This document shows, piece after piece, positions 31,749 to 40,978 of a stretch of 64,000 nucleotides of DNA. Origin of the DNA: Cellulosimicrobium cellulans (GTDB lineage Bacteria; Actinomycetota; Actinomycetes; Actinomycetales; Cellulomonadaceae); NCBI RefSeq assembly GCF_024124905.1, contig NZ_JAMXST010000001.1, positions 434,001-498,000 on the forward strand, read 5' to 3'. The translations under genes were made by a program, and so were the position numbers. Under the pieces are notes generated by a model, which did no database searches, was not told the DNA's origin, and worked only from the letters and a program-made list of their open reading frames with translations. Within the stretch, counting starts at the first letter, position 1, and each line of letters opens with the position of its first letter.

Positions 31749-33716
31749 ATGTCTTTCCCCTCACCCCTCCCCGGCTCCGGCGGCGGGCGCGGCATGCGCT
31801 CGTTCCGCCAGGACTCCTCCGTCGCGTCCCGTCGGCTGCACCGCGGCACGATCCGACGCGTCCTCACGTTCGCCCGGCCCTACCGGCGCCAGCTCGCGGC
31901 GTTCCTCGTGCTCATCTCGGTCGACGCCGCGGCGGGCGCGGCCACGCCGCTGCTGTTCCAGCGCATCATCGACGACGGCATCACGGCAGGCGACGTCGGC
32001 GTCGTCGTCGCGCTCTCGCTCGTCGCCGCCGGGCTGGCGGTGCTCTCGGGCGCGCTCGGGGTCGCCCAGCGCTGGTTCTCCTCGCGCATCGGCGAGGGCC
32101 TCATCGTCGACCTGCGCACGGCCGTCTTCGACCACGTGCAGCGCATGCCGCTCGCCTTCTTCAGCCGCACCCGGACCGGTGCGCTCGTGCAGCGCCTCAA
32201 CGGCGACGTCCTCGGCGCGCAGCAGGCGTTCACGTCGACGCTCTCGAACGTCTTCTCGAACCTCCTCACCGTCGTGTTCGTCCTCGCCGCGATGCTCTCC
32301 ATGTCCTGGCAGCTCACGCTCCTCGCCCTGACCCTGCTGCCCGCGTTCGTGCTCCCGGCCCGCTGGGTCGGCAAGCGCCTCGCCGCGATCACGCGCGAGA
32401 GCTACGAGCTCAACGCCGAGGCCGCGCAGACCATGAACGAGCGGTTCAACGTCGCGGGCGCCCACCTCGTCAAGGTCTTCGGCGACCCGGCCCGCGAGTC
32501 GTCCCGGTTCGCCGCCCAGGCCGGCCGCGTCCGTGACATCGGCGTGAAGCAGGCCATGTACGGCACGGTCTTCCGCGTCGGCCTCACCGTCGTCGCGTCG
32601 GTCGCCGTCGCCATCGTCTACGGGCTCGGCGGCGTCATGGCGATCTCGGGCACGCTGACGGTCGGCACCGTCGTCGCGCTCACCGCCTACCTCGGGCGCC
32701 TCTACGGCCCGCTCACCGCGATGTCCAACGTCCAGGTCGACGTCATGACCGCGCTCGTGAGCTTCGAGCGCGTGCTCGAGGTGCTCGACCTCGAGCCCAC
32801 CGTCACCGACGCACCCGATGCCGACGACCTCGCCGACGACGTCGAGCGGCACGGGGCGAGCCTCGAGCTCGACGGCGTGACGTTCCGCTACCCCAGCGCG
32901 TCGGAGGTCTCCCTCGCCTCGCTCGAGTCCGTCGCCGTCGAGGGGACCGACCCCACGACCGACACCCTGCGCGACGTCACCTTCTCGGTCCCCGCGGGGG
33001 CGATGGTCGCTCTCGTCGGCTCGTCCGGCGCAGGCAAGACGACCGTGTCGCAGCTCGTCACGCGCATGTACGACCCGACCTCCGGGCACGTGCGGATCGC
33101 CGGGCGCGACCTGCGCGACGTCACGCAGGAGAGCCTGCACGACGCCGTCGGCGTGGTCACGCAGGAGGCGCACCTCTTCCACGACTCGATCGCCGAGAAC
33201 CTCCGGTACGCCAAGCCGGACGCGACGGACGCCGAGCTCGAGTCCGCGCTGCGCCGCGCGCACGTGTGGGACGTCGTCGCCGCCCTGCCGTCCGGCATGG
33301 ACACCGTCGTCGGCGACCGCGGCTACCGGATGTCTGGCGGCGAGCGGCAGCGGCTCGCGATCGCCCGGGTGTTCCTCAAGGCCCCGCAGCTCGTCGTCCT
33401 CGACGAGGCGACCGCGCACCTCGACTCGGACTCCGAGGCCGCGGTCCAGGCGGCCCTCGCCGAGGCGCTGCGCGGGCGCACGTCGCTCGTCATCGCGCAC
33501 CGGCTCTCGACCGTCCGGGAGGCCGACCTCATCGTCGTCCTCGACGCCGGCCGCGTCGTCGAGACGGGCACGCACGCCGAGCTCCTCGCGCGCGGCGGCC
33601 GCTACGCCGCGCTCTACCGGACGCAGTTCGCCGACTCACCCGCGCCGTCGGGCAGCGAACCGAGCACAGTCCTGGCCGCTGCCACGGCCCCCGAGCCGGC
33701 GACGGCGACCGCCTGA
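31749..33716 (+). CDS. ABC transporter, fused permease and ATPase (exporter type)
   Basis: A 655-residue half-transporter with six membrane helices (about residues 45-320) followed by an ABC ATPase. Motifs: Walker A VGSSGAGKTT near residue 420, Q-loop VTQEAHLFHDS, signature RMSGGERQRLAIA, Walker B LVVLDEATAHLD and switch histidine IAHRLST, so both catalytic residues are intact. It probably works as a homodimer exporting drugs, lipids or peptides. An insert of about 25 residues lies early in the ATPase domain (SASEVSLASLESVAVEGTD). ATG at 31749 has AGGAGG 5 bases upstream. MarR control suggests a toxic-compound substrate. Confidence 0.93.
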   Translation: MSFPSPLPGSGGGRGMRSFRQDSSVASRRLHRGTIRRVLTFARPYRRQLAAFLVLISVDAAAGAATPLLFQRIIDDGITAGDVGVVVALSLVAAGLAVLSGALGVAQRWFSSRIGEGLIVDLRTAVFDHVQRMPLAFFSRTRTGALVQRLNGDVLGAQQAFTSTLSNVFSNLLTVVFVLAAMLSMSWQLTLLALTLLPAFVLPARWVGKRLAAITRESYELNAEAAQTMNERFNVAGAHLVKVFGDPARESSRFAAQAGRVRDIGVKQAMYGTVFRVGLTVVASVAVAIVYGLGGVMAISGTLTVGTVVALTAYLGRLYGPLTAMSNVQVDVMTALVSFERVLEVLDLEPTVTDAPDADDLADDVERHGASLELDGVTFRYPSASEVSLASLESVAVEGTDPTTDTLRDVTFSVPAGAMVALVGSSGAGKTTVSQLVTRMYDPTSGHVRIAGRDLRDVTQESLHDAVGVVTQEAHLFHDSIAENLRYAKPDATDAELESALRRAHVWDVVAALPSGMDTVVGDRGYRMSGGERQRLAIARVFLKAPQLVVLDEATAHLDSDSEAAVQAALAEALRGRTSLVIAHRLSTVREADLIVVLDAGRVVETGTHAELLARGGRYAALYRTQFADSPAPSGSEPSTVLAAATAPEPATATA

Positions 33717-33726
33717 CGGCCGACCG

Positions 33727-33806
33727 CCGAGCAGGTGGTCCCGGCCCGTCGACCAGGCGGTCCCGGCTCGTCCGCGGCCGCTGACGGACCAGGACCACCT
33801 GGTCGG
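33727..33806. repeat. three-copy 18-base repeat after the ABC exporter gene
   Basis: Similar 18-base units lie at 33727-33744 (CCGAGCAGGTGGTCCCGG), 33749-33766 (TCGACCAGGCGGTCCCGG) and, inverted, 33789-33806 (reads CCGACCAGGTGGTCCTGG on the minus strand). The outer two can pair as a long imperfect hairpin downstream of the exporter stop. Confidence 0.6.
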
Positions 33807-33837
33807 CGCTGTGAGCGCCAGGGCACGTGCCGGGCAC

Positions 33838-33877
33838 GACGAAGGCCCGCCACCCCGAGGGGTGGCGGGCCTTCGTC
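33838..33877. terminator. bidirectional terminator
   Basis: A 19-base perfect inverted repeat (GACGAAGGCCCGCCACCCC and its complement) almost without a loop lies between the convergent exporter and rpsA genes. It should stop both transcripts. Confidence 0.9.
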
Positions 33878-33915
33878 TGCTCAGCGTGGCGTCCCGCGCG
33901 GGGCCGCCGGCCGGG

Positions 33916-35397
33916 TCAGTTGCCCGTGAGCTTCTCGCGGAGCGCGGCGAGCGCCTCGTCCGACGCGAGCGTGCCCGTGGCCTCGGCGGCCGGGGCCGAC
34001 GAGTAGGACGTGCTGCTCGAGGACGACGAGCTCGAGGAGCCCGAGTCGCCCGACGCGGCGTCGAAGTCGGCCTTGACGGCCTCGGCGACCTGCTTGCGGT
34101 GCGCCTCCCAGCGCTCGTGCGCCTTGGCGTACTCCGCCTCCCAGGCCTCGCGCTGCGCCTCGAAGCCCTCGAGCCACTCGTTGGTCTCCGGGTCGAAGCC
34201 CTCGGGGTACTTGTAGTTCCCCTGCTCGTCGTACTCGGCGGCCATGCCGTAGAGCGCGGGGTCGAAGTCGTCCGACTCCGGGTCCACGCCCTCGTTGGCC
34301 TGCTTGAGCGACAGCGAGATGCGACGGCGCTCGAGGTCGATGTCGATGACCTTGACGAAGACCTCGTCACCGACGTTGACGACCTGCTCCGGCAGCTCGA
34401 CGTGGCGCACGGCCAGCTCCGAGATGTGCACGAGGCCCTCGATGCCGTCCTCGACGCGCACGAACGCACCGAACGGGACGAGCTTGGTGACCTTGCCCGG
34501 GACGACCTGACCGATCGCGTGGGTCCGGGCGAACGTCTGCCACGGGTCCTCCTGCGTCGCCTTCAGCGACAGCGAGACGCGCTCGCGGTCGAAGTCGACG
34601 TCCAGGACCTCGACCGTGACCTCCTGGCCGACCTCGACGACCTCGGACGGGTGGTCGATGTGCTTCCAGGACAGCTCGGAGACGTGCACGAGGCCGTCGA
34701 CGCCGCCGAGGTCCACGAACGCACCGAAGTTGACGATCGAGGAGACGACACCGGGGCGCACCTGGCCCTTCTGCAGCGTCTGCAGGAAGGTGGAGCGGAC
34801 CTCGGACTGCGTCTGCTCGAGCCAGGCGCGGCGCGAGAGGACGACGTTGTTGCGGTTCTTGTCGAGCTCGATGATCTTCGCCTCGATCTCCTTGCCGACG
34901 TACGGCTGGAGGTCGCGGACGCGACGCATCTCCACCAGGGAGGCCGGGAGGAAGCCACGGAGGCCGATGTCGAGGATGAGACCACCCTTGACGACCTCGA
35001 TGACGGTGCCGGTGACGACGCCGTCCTCCTCCTTGATCTTCTCGATCGTGCCCCAGGCGCGCTCGTACTGGGCGCGCTTCTTGGACAGGATCAGACGGCC
35101 TTCCTTGTCCTCCTTCTGGAGGACGAGGGCCTCGACCGCGTCGCCGACGTTGACGACCTCACCGGGGTCCACGTCGTGCTTGATGGACAGCTCGCGGGAG
35201 GGGATGACGCCCTCGGTCTTGTAGCCGATGTCGAGGAGGACCTCGTCGCGGTCCACCTTGACGATCGTGCCTTCGACGATGTCGCCGTCGTTGAAGTACT
35301 TGATGGTCGCGTCAACGGCGGCGAGGAAGTCCTCCTCGGTGCCGATGTCGTTGACGGCAACCTGGGGTGCGGACTTCGCGGGGGTAGAGATGGTCAT
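33916..35397 (-). CDS. rpsA: 30S ribosomal protein S1
   Basis: Binds mRNA on the 30S subunit. The 493-residue protein has four S1 RNA-binding domains at about residues 38-107, 124-190, 211-279 and 296-366, the usual actinobacterial number, each with a recognisable FGAFV/GLVH core in the last two. The C-terminal 120 residues are acidic and end with a run of nine serines and KLTGN. ATG at 35397 gives the standard MTISTPAKSAPQVAVND start; upstream frame is leader. A strong promoter lies about 135 bases upstream. The abundance of leaderless genes around it is notable, as such mRNAs need S1 less. Confidence 0.97.
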   Translation of the reverse strand: MTISTPAKSAPQVAVNDIGTEEDFLAAVDATIKYFNDGDIVEGTIVKVDRDEVLLDIGYKTEGVIPSRELSIKHDVDPGEVVNVGDAVEALVLQKEDKEGRLILSKKRAQYERAWGTIEKIKEEDGVVTGTVIEVVKGGLILDIGLRGFLPASLVEMRRVRDLQPYVGKEIEAKIIELDKNRNNVVLSRRAWLEQTQSEVRSTFLQTLQKGQVRPGVVSSIVNFGAFVDLGGVDGLVHVSELSWKHIDHPSEVVEVGQEVTVEVLDVDFDRERVSLSLKATQEDPWQTFARTHAIGQVVPGKVTKLVPFGAFVRVEDGIEGLVHISELAVRHVELPEQVVNVGDEVFVKVIDIDLERRRISLSLKQANEGVDPESDDFDPALYGMAAEYDEQGNYKYPEGFDPETNEWLEGFEAQREAWEAEYAKAHERWEAHRKQVAEAVKADFDAASGDSGSSSSSSSSSTSYSSAPAAEATGTLASDEALAALREKLTGN

Positions 35398-35530
35398 TGA
35401 GTTCGATGCTCCGATGCGGACAGGTGTAGTCGAGCGGGTAGGGTTCTCGGCGCGCCGCTGCCGCTGACCCGGTGACGTCATGGTGGGCGTCGTGGTCCGG
35501 GACGAAGGCAGGCGCAACGCACCGCCGTCC

Positions 35531-35560
35531 ACCTTATCCGGGTGTCACCCCGGCGGTCAA
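35531..35560 (-). promoter_or_regulatory. promoter of rpsA
   Basis: TTGACC, an 18-base spacer and TAAGGT form the best -35/-10 pair seen in the window. The spacer itself contains a CCGGGGTGACACCCGG inverted repeat. The transcript leader would be about 125 bases. Confidence 0.75.
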
Positions 35561-35609
35561 CGCGACGCCGGTGCGCGGCACCGCCCCCGCCCGGTCGCAC
35601 CCGGGGCGC

Positions 35610-36635
35610 TCACGCGAGCACGCGCGCGACGCGCAGCAGCTCCTCCGGGACACGCTTGGGCCGGCCCGCGACCTCGGCCAGCGACACGAGCTCGACGCGC
35701 TCGCCCCGCAGCGCCGTCATCACGCCCGACGTCCCCGCGCTCACCGCGTCGACGGCCGCGACCCCGAACCGGCTCCCGAGAATGCGGTCGGTCGGCGTCG
35801 GCTCCCCGCCGCGCTGCACGTGCCCGAGCACCGTGAGCCGCGTGTCGAACCCCGTGCGCTCCGCGATCTCCGCGCTCACGCGCTCGCCGATCGACCCCGC
35901 GACGATCTCGCCGAAGCGGCCGAGCTGCTGCGTGAACTCCATCGACGACCCCTCGCGCGGGACCGCGCCCTCCGCGACGACGACGATCGAGAAGTTCGCG
36001 TGCGCCCGGTGCCGGTGCCGCAGGAACTTCACGAGCTGGTCGATGTCGAAGGGCTCCTCGGGGGCGAGGACGACCTCGGCACCGCCCGCGATGCCCGCGT
36101 TGACCGCGATCCAGCCGGCGTGGCGGCCCATGACCTCGACGACCATGACGCGGTTGTGGCTCTCCGCCGTCGTGTGCACCCGGTCGAGGGCCTCGGTCGC
36201 GATGTTCACCGCCGTGTGGAAGCCGATCGACAGGTCCGTCCCCTCGACGTCGTTGTCGATCGTCTTGGGGATCGCGACGATCTTGACGCCCGCCTCCGCG
36301 ACGCGGCTCGCCGCGTGCAGCGTGCCGTCGCCGCCGATGCAGATCAGGGCGTCGAGGTGCTCGGCCTCGACCGTCGCGAGCACGGCGTCCATGCTGCCGT
36401 CCTCCTCGCGCGGGTGGAACCGCGCGGTGCCCAGCAGCGTCCCGCCGACCGGCAGCACGTTGCGGATGTCCTGGCGCCCCAGCGGGTGCACGTCGCCGTC
36501 GACCACGCCGCGCCATCCGTTGCGGAAGCCGATGATGGTGTGCCCGTACTCCCCCGTCCCCTGCTTGACCACGGCCCGGATCGCCGCGTTCAGGCCGGGG
36601 CAGTCGCCTCCGCCGGTGAGAAGTCCGATGCGCAC
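35610..36635 (-). CDS. pfkA: 6-phosphofructokinase, probably ATP-dependent
   Basis: Phosphorylates fructose 6-phosphate, the committed step of glycolysis. The 341-residue protein has GLLTGGGDCPGLNAAI at the start, IGGDGTLHAA near residue 100, PKTIDND near 124, and MGRHAGWIA near 169. Glycine in GGDGT together with lysine in PKTIDND is the combination of group III enzymes that use ATP; PPi-dependent relatives carry aspartate (GGDDT). GTG at 36635 has GGAGGAACAG upstream. It lies behind rpsA on the same strand but is divergent from the methyltransferase gene. Confidence 0.94.
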   Translation of the reverse strand: MRIGLLTGGGDCPGLNAAIRAVVKQGTGEYGHTIIGFRNGWRGVVDGDVHPLGRQDIRNVLPVGGTLLGTARFHPREEDGSMDAVLATVEAEHLDALICIGGDGTLHAASRVAEAGVKIVAIPKTIDNDVEGTDLSIGFHTAVNIATEALDRVHTTAESHNRVMVVEVMGRHAGWIAVNAGIAGGAEVVLAPEEPFDIDQLVKFLRHRHRAHANFSIVVVAEGAVPREGSSMEFTQQLGRFGEIVAGSIGERVSAEIAERTGFDTRLTVLGHVQRGGEPTPTDRILGSRFGVAAVDAVSAGTSGVMTALRGERVELVSLAEVAGRPKRVPEELLRVARVLA

Positions 36636-36850
36636 CTGTTCCTCCGTCTCGTCGTCCCGTCGCGCGTCCTCGCGCGCGTGCCCGGCGTCGACGGAGGTGC
36701 CGACCTCCGCGGCACCGCGTCACGCTCAACCCTAGTCAACCCCGCGGCCCGGGTCACGGCCCGTCCCGGTCCTCGGGCACGCCGACGACCAAGGTCCCGC
36801 GCGTCCGGGCCGTGCGGCGCCCTGCGGTGCCCGGGGCCGGTGGTGCCCGG

Positions 36851-36856
36851 GACAAT
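36851..36856 (+). promoter_or_regulatory. -10 element of the methyltransferase gene, leaderless
   Basis: GACAAT lies 7 bases before ATG 36864, giving a leaderless transcript if it is used. The first base departs from TAnnnT. Confidence 0.45.
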
Positions 36857-36863
36857 GGGCCGC

Positions 36864-37724
36864 ATGAGCCAGACCCCCGCCCCCGTGCCGCCGCAGGTCC
36901 CGGTCCCGGACGTCGCCCCGCCCGGCCCGACGGCGGACGCCGGCTACCGGGACGTGCCCGCCGCCGAGGGTGGCCGCGCCGGGCGCGGGTGGTGGGACGC
37001 GAACGCCGCGGAGTATCTCGACGAGCACGGGGCGTTCCTCGGCGCGGCGGACTTCTGCTGGTGCCCGGAGGGACTGCGGGAGCGCGACGCGCGCCTGCTC
37101 GGCGAGGTGACCGGTCTCCGCGTCCTCGAGGTCGGGGCCGGCGCGGCACAGTGCTCGCGCTGGCTCGTCGCCCAGGGCGCGCAGGCGGTCGCCACGGACG
37201 TCTCCCGGGGCATGCTCGCCGCGGGTGCGGCGCTCGACCGGGCGACGGGGATCCACGTGCCCGCCGTCCAGGCCGACGCGCGCCGCCTGCCGTTCGCCGA
37301 CGGGAGCTTCGACGCCGCGTTCACGTCGTTCGGCGCGATCCCGTTCGTCCCCGACGCCGACGCGATCCACCGCGAGGTCGCCCGGGTGCTCCGACCGGGC
37401 GGCACCTGGACGTTCTCCGTCACGCACCCCTCACGCTGGGCGTTCCCCGACGACCCGAGCGCGCACGGGCTGACCGCGAACCGCTCGTACTTCGACCGCC
37501 GTCCCTACGTCGAGACGGACGCCGCCGGCCGTGTCGTCTACGCCGAGTACCACCGCACGCTGGGCGACCACGTGCGCGAGGTGGTCGCCGCCGGGCTGGA
37601 GCTGCGCGACGTCGTCGAGCCCGAGTGGCCCGCCGACAACACCGAGGTGTGGGGCGGCTGGGGACCGGTGCGCGGTGCCTACCTGCCCGGGACGGCGATC
37701 TTCCGCACGCGCCTCCCGGGCTGA
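36864..37724 (+). CDS. class I SAM-dependent methyltransferase
   Basis: A 286-residue methyltransferase of the UbiE/type 11 group. After a Pro-rich N-terminal 30 residues comes WWDANAAEYLDEHG, then the SAM site VLEVGAGAAQCSRWL near residue 88, the acidic ATDVSRGML, QADARRLPFADGSFDAAF near 140 and a VLRPGGTWTFS strand. This order is normal for small-molecule methyltransferases; related actinobacterial proteins are annotated only by fold. ATG at 36864 is chosen for its leaderless geometry. It is convergent with polA, 10 bases apart, and divergent from pfkA. Confidence 0.88.
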   Translation: MSQTPAPVPPQVPVPDVAPPGPTADAGYRDVPAAEGGRAGRGWWDANAAEYLDEHGAFLGAADFCWCPEGLRERDARLLGEVTGLRVLEVGAGAAQCSRWLVAQGAQAVATDVSRGMLAAGAALDRATGIHVPAVQADARRLPFADGSFDAAFTSFGAIPFVPDADAIHREVARVLRPGGTWTFSVTHPSRWAFPDDPSAHGLTANRSYFDRRPYVETDAAGRVVYAEYHRTLGDHVREVVAAGLELRDVVEPEWPADNTEVWGGWGPVRGAYLPGTAIFRTRLPG

Positions 37725-37734
37725 CCCGGCCGGG

Positions 37735-40419
37735 TCAGTGACCCGCCTCGTGCCACGTCGCGCCGACACCGACCGAGACGTCGAGCGGCACGTCGAGGTC
37801 CGCCGCCGCGCCCATCTGCGTGCGCAGCACCTCCTCGACGGCGTCGCGCTCGCCCGGGGCGACCTCGACCACGAGCTCGTCGTGCACCTGCAGGAGCAGC
37901 CGCGAGCGCAGCCCGCGCTCGTCGATCGCGCGCTGGACGCCCAGCATCGCGACCTTGATGATGTCGGCCGCGCTCCCCTGGATGGGCGCGTTGAGGGCCA
38001 TGCGCTCCGCCATCTGGCGCCGCTGCCGGTTGTCGCTCGTGAGATCGGGCAGGTACCGACGGCGCCCGAGGATGGTCGCCGTGTACCCCGTCGCACGCGC
38101 CTCGTCGACGACGCCCGTGAGGTAGTCGCGCACGCCGCCGAAGCGCTCGAAGTAGTCGTCCATGAGCTTCTGCGCCTCGCCCACCTCGATGGTGAGCTGC
38201 TGCGACAGCCCGAACGCCGACAACCCGTACGCCAGGCCGTAGGACATCGCCTTGATCTTCGAGCGCATCGCGGGCGTGACCTCGGCCGCCGGGACCTCGA
38301 ACACGCGCGACCCGACGTAGGAGTGCAGGTCCTCGCCGGACCGGAACGCCTCGATGAGCCCCTCGTCACCCGACAGGTGCGCCATGATGCGCATCTCGAT
38401 CTGGCTGTAGTCGGCCGTCATGAGCGTCTCGCAGCCCTCCCCGACGACGAACGCGCGCCGGATGCGACGGCCCGCCTCCGTCCGGATCGGGATGTTCTGG
38501 AGGTTCGGGTCGGTCGAGCTGAGGCGCCCGGTCGCCGCGATGGTCTGCTGGAACGTCGTGTGGATCCGTCCGTCGTCCGCGACGGACTTGAGCAGGCCCT
38601 CCACGGTCTGGCGCAGGCGCGAGGCGTCACGGTGCGCGAGCAGGTGCTCGAGGAACGGGTGCTGCGTCTTGACGAAGAGGTCCGCGAGCGCCGACGCGTC
38701 GGTCGTGTAGCCCGTCTTGATCTTCTTCGTCTTGGGCATCCCGAGCTGGTCGAACAGCACCTCCTGCAGCTGCTTGGGCGAGCCGAGGTTCACCTCGCGC
38801 CCGATGACGGCGTACGCCTCCGACGCGGCGGTCGCGACGAGGTCGCCGAAGTGCTGCTCGAGCTCGCGCAGGTACTCGACGTCCGCGGCGATGCCGCGCT
38901 GCTCCATGCGCGCGAGCACCTGGGAGAGCGGCAGCTCGAGGTCGGTGAGGAGCGTCGTGGCCCCGCGGTCCTCGAGCTCGCCCGCGAGGGCGTCGCCGAG
39001 CTGGGCGACGGCGAGCGCGCGGACGGCGTCGCGCTCCTGCTCGCCGTTCCCGTCGAGCGAGAGGTCGAGCGCGCCCTGGGCGTCGTTGCCCGCCTCGGTG
39101 TCGGGGCGCAGCTCGCGGTGCAGGTGGCGCACGACGAGGTCGCCGAGGTCGTAGCCGCGCTGGTCCGGATGGCACAGGTAGGCGGCGAGCTCGGTGTCGA
39201 ACGTGACGCCCGCGAGGTCGTAGCCGCGCGCCGCGAGCTCGTGCCACGCGGACTTCGCGCCGTGCACGACCTTGGGCCGCGCCGGGTCCGCGAGCCACGC
39301 GGCCAGCGCCTCCTCGTCGGCCCCCGCGACGTCGGCGAGCTCGAGCGCCACGGCCGCCCCGGCGTCGTCGGACACCGCCACCGCCCAGGCGTCCCCGCCG
39401 CCGGGCACCGCCTTGCCGGCCACCTCGACCCCGAGGCGCCGGTCACCGTGCTCGGCGAGCCACGCGCCGAGCCCCCCGGGCAGGACGTCGGCGAGCTCGA
39501 CGTCGAATCCCGCCTCCGTCTCGACCTCGCCCTCGGGCGCGATCGCGAAGAGCCGGTCGCGCAGGGCCCGGAACTCGAGCGCGTCGAGGACGCGGTGCGC
39601 GGCCTCGCGGTCCCAGGGGCGCGTCACGAGGTCGTCGGGGCCGACGGGGAGCTCGAGGTCGCGCAGGAGCGCGTTGAGCCGTCGGTTGAGGCGGACCTGG
39701 TCGAGGTGCGCACGGAGGTTCTCCCCCGCCTTGCCCTTGATCTCGTCCGCGTGGTCGAGCAGGCCGTCGAGGTCGCCGTACGCCGTGATCCACTTGGCGG
39801 CCGTCTTGGGCCCGACGCCGGGGATGCCCGGCAGGTTGTCGGACGTCTCGCCCACGAGCGCGGCGAGGTCCGGGTAGCGCTCGGGCGGCACGCCGTACTT
39901 CTCGACGACGGCGGCGCTGTCCATGCGCACGAGCTCCGAGACGCCCTTCTTCGGGTAGAGCACCGTGACGTCGGGGCCCACGAGCTGGAACGAGTCGCGG
40001 TCGCCCGAGCAGACGAGGACCTCCATCCCGGCGTCCGCGCCCTGCGTGGCGAGCGTCGCGAAGATGTCGTCCGCCTCGTAGCCCTCGCGCTCGAGCGTCG
40101 GGATGTGCAGCGTCTCGAGGATCTCCTTGATGAGCGGGACCTGGCCGCGGAACGGCTCGGGCGACGACTCGCGCGTGCCCTTGTAGCTCGGGAGGATCTC
40201 CGTGCGGAACGACTGGCGCCCCGCGTCGAACGCGACGGCGACGTGCGTCGGCTCCTCGTCCCGCAGGAGGTTGATGAGCATCGACGTGAAGCCGTACACC
40301 GCGTTCGTGTGCTGTCCCGTGGTCGTCGAGAAGTTCTCCGCCGGGAGCGCGAAGAACGCGCGGTAGGCCATGGAGTGTCCGTCGATGAGCAGGAGGCGAG
40401 GTCGCGCGGAGGTCGTCAC
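37735..40419 (-). CDS. polA: DNA polymerase I
   Basis: Gap-filling and Okazaki-fragment polymerase; also completes excision repair after UvrABC. The 894-residue protein has an N-terminal 5'-3' exonuclease (LLIDGHSMAYRAFFA, then VCSGDRDSFQL and GIPGVGPKTA), a middle domain lacking the DTE metal motif of a 3'-5' proofreading exonuclease (the corresponding strand reads LGVEVAGKA), and polymerase motifs A DYSQIEMR, B RSKIKAMSYGLAYG and C QVHDELVVE. GTG at 40419 has TAGGTT 7 bases upstream, a leaderless geometry; ATG at 40440 is an alternative. Confidence 0.96.
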   Translation of the reverse strand: MTTSARPRLLLIDGHSMAYRAFFALPAENFSTTTGQHTNAVYGFTSMLINLLRDEEPTHVAVAFDAGRQSFRTEILPSYKGTRESSPEPFRGQVPLIKEILETLHIPTLEREGYEADDIFATLATQGADAGMEVLVCSGDRDSFQLVGPDVTVLYPKKGVSELVRMDSAAVVEKYGVPPERYPDLAALVGETSDNLPGIPGVGPKTAAKWITAYGDLDGLLDHADEIKGKAGENLRAHLDQVRLNRRLNALLRDLELPVGPDDLVTRPWDREAAHRVLDALEFRALRDRLFAIAPEGEVETEAGFDVELADVLPGGLGAWLAEHGDRRLGVEVAGKAVPGGGDAWAVAVSDDAGAAVALELADVAGADEEALAAWLADPARPKVVHGAKSAWHELAARGYDLAGVTFDTELAAYLCHPDQRGYDLGDLVVRHLHRELRPDTEAGNDAQGALDLSLDGNGEQERDAVRALAVAQLGDALAGELEDRGATTLLTDLELPLSQVLARMEQRGIAADVEYLRELEQHFGDLVATAASEAYAVIGREVNLGSPKQLQEVLFDQLGMPKTKKIKTGYTTDASALADLFVKTQHPFLEHLLAHRDASRLRQTVEGLLKSVADDGRIHTTFQQTIAATGRLSSTDPNLQNIPIRTEAGRRIRRAFVVGEGCETLMTADYSQIEMRIMAHLSGDEGLIEAFRSGEDLHSYVGSRVFEVPAAEVTPAMRSKIKAMSYGLAYGLSAFGLSQQLTIEVGEAQKLMDDYFERFGGVRDYLTGVVDEARATGYTATILGRRRYLPDLTSDNRQRRQMAERMALNAPIQGSAADIIKVAMLGVQRAIDERGLRSRLLLQVHDELVVEVAPGERDAVEEVLRTQMGAAADLDVPLDVSVGVGATWHEAGH

Positions 40420-40426
40420 GGGTGCC

Positions 40427-40436
40427 AACCTACAGT
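40427..40436. promoter_or_regulatory. overlapping divergent -10 elements, polA and thioesterase
   Basis: On the minus strand TAGGTT (40427-40432) ends 7 bases before the polA GTG. On the plus strand TACAGT (40431-40436) faces the thioesterase gene. The two hexamers overlap by 2 bases, so polymerase cannot occupy both at once. Confidence 0.45.
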
Positions 40437-40438
40437 CC

Positions 40439-40921
40439 ATGACCGACACGCACGGCCCCGACCGGACCACCGACCCCGCCGCGCCCGCGGCCGCCGCGAC
40501 AGGCGCGCCCGCGGCCCCGCGCCACGCCTACGAGGCCATGGGCCTGCGCACCGCGGGAACGCTCATCGAGCGCATGGGCATCGAGCTGGAGGTCGTGAGC
40601 GCCGACCGGGTCACCGCACGCATGCCCGTCGCGGGCAACACCCAGCCCGCGGGCCTGCTGCACGGGGGCGCGTCGGTCGTGCTCGCCGAGACGCTCGGGT
40701 CGATCGCCGCGCAGCTCCACGGCGGGCCCGGGCGCGCCGCGGTGGGGATCGAGGTCAACGCCACCCACCACCGGGGGGTGCGCGACGGCTGGGTCCACGG
40801 GGAGGCCGTCGCGGTGCACCGGGGCCGCACGACGGCGAGCTACGAGATCGTGGTGTCCGACGACGAGGGCCGTCGTGTGTGCACGGCCCGCCTCACGTGC
40901 ATGATCCTCAGCCGGGACTGA
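40439..40921 (+). CDS. hotdog-fold thioesterase (PaaI family)
   Basis: A 160-residue acyl-CoA thioesterase-like protein with the hotdog fold: MPVAGNTQPAGLLHGGASVVLAE (in part GLLHGGASVVLAE near residue 75) with the catalytic glutamate, then VGIEVNATHHRGVRDG and the final strand. Relatives hydrolyse phenylacetyl-CoA, hydroxybenzoyl-CoA or 1,4-dihydroxynaphthoyl-CoA; the substrate is not readable here. The first 35 residues are Ala/Pro-rich. The start is uncertain: ATG 40439 lies only 2 bases after the TACAGT hexamer, so an internal ATG near 40538 is possible. Confidence 0.85.
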   Translation: MTDTHGPDRTTDPAAPAAAATGAPAAPRHAYEAMGLRTAGTLIERMGIELEVVSADRVTARMPVAGNTQPAGLLHGGASVVLAETLGSIAAQLHGGPGRAAVGIEVNATHHRGVRDGWVHGEAVAVHRGRTTASYEIVVSDDEGRRVCTARLTCMILSRD

Positions 40922-40978
40922 CGGCGACGCCGCGGCGGCCCGTCCCGGGTGGGCTCTGCCCGCGGACGGCCGCCCGGC

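Noticed and set aside
35610-36635. A pyrophosphate-dependent phosphofructokinase
   Set aside because: GGDGT rather than GGDDT, with PKTIDND, fits ATP use by known group III enzymes.
37735-40419. A proofreading exonuclease in DNA polymerase I
   Set aside because: The first metal motif (DTE-like) is missing at the expected place, as in other actinobacterial enzymes.
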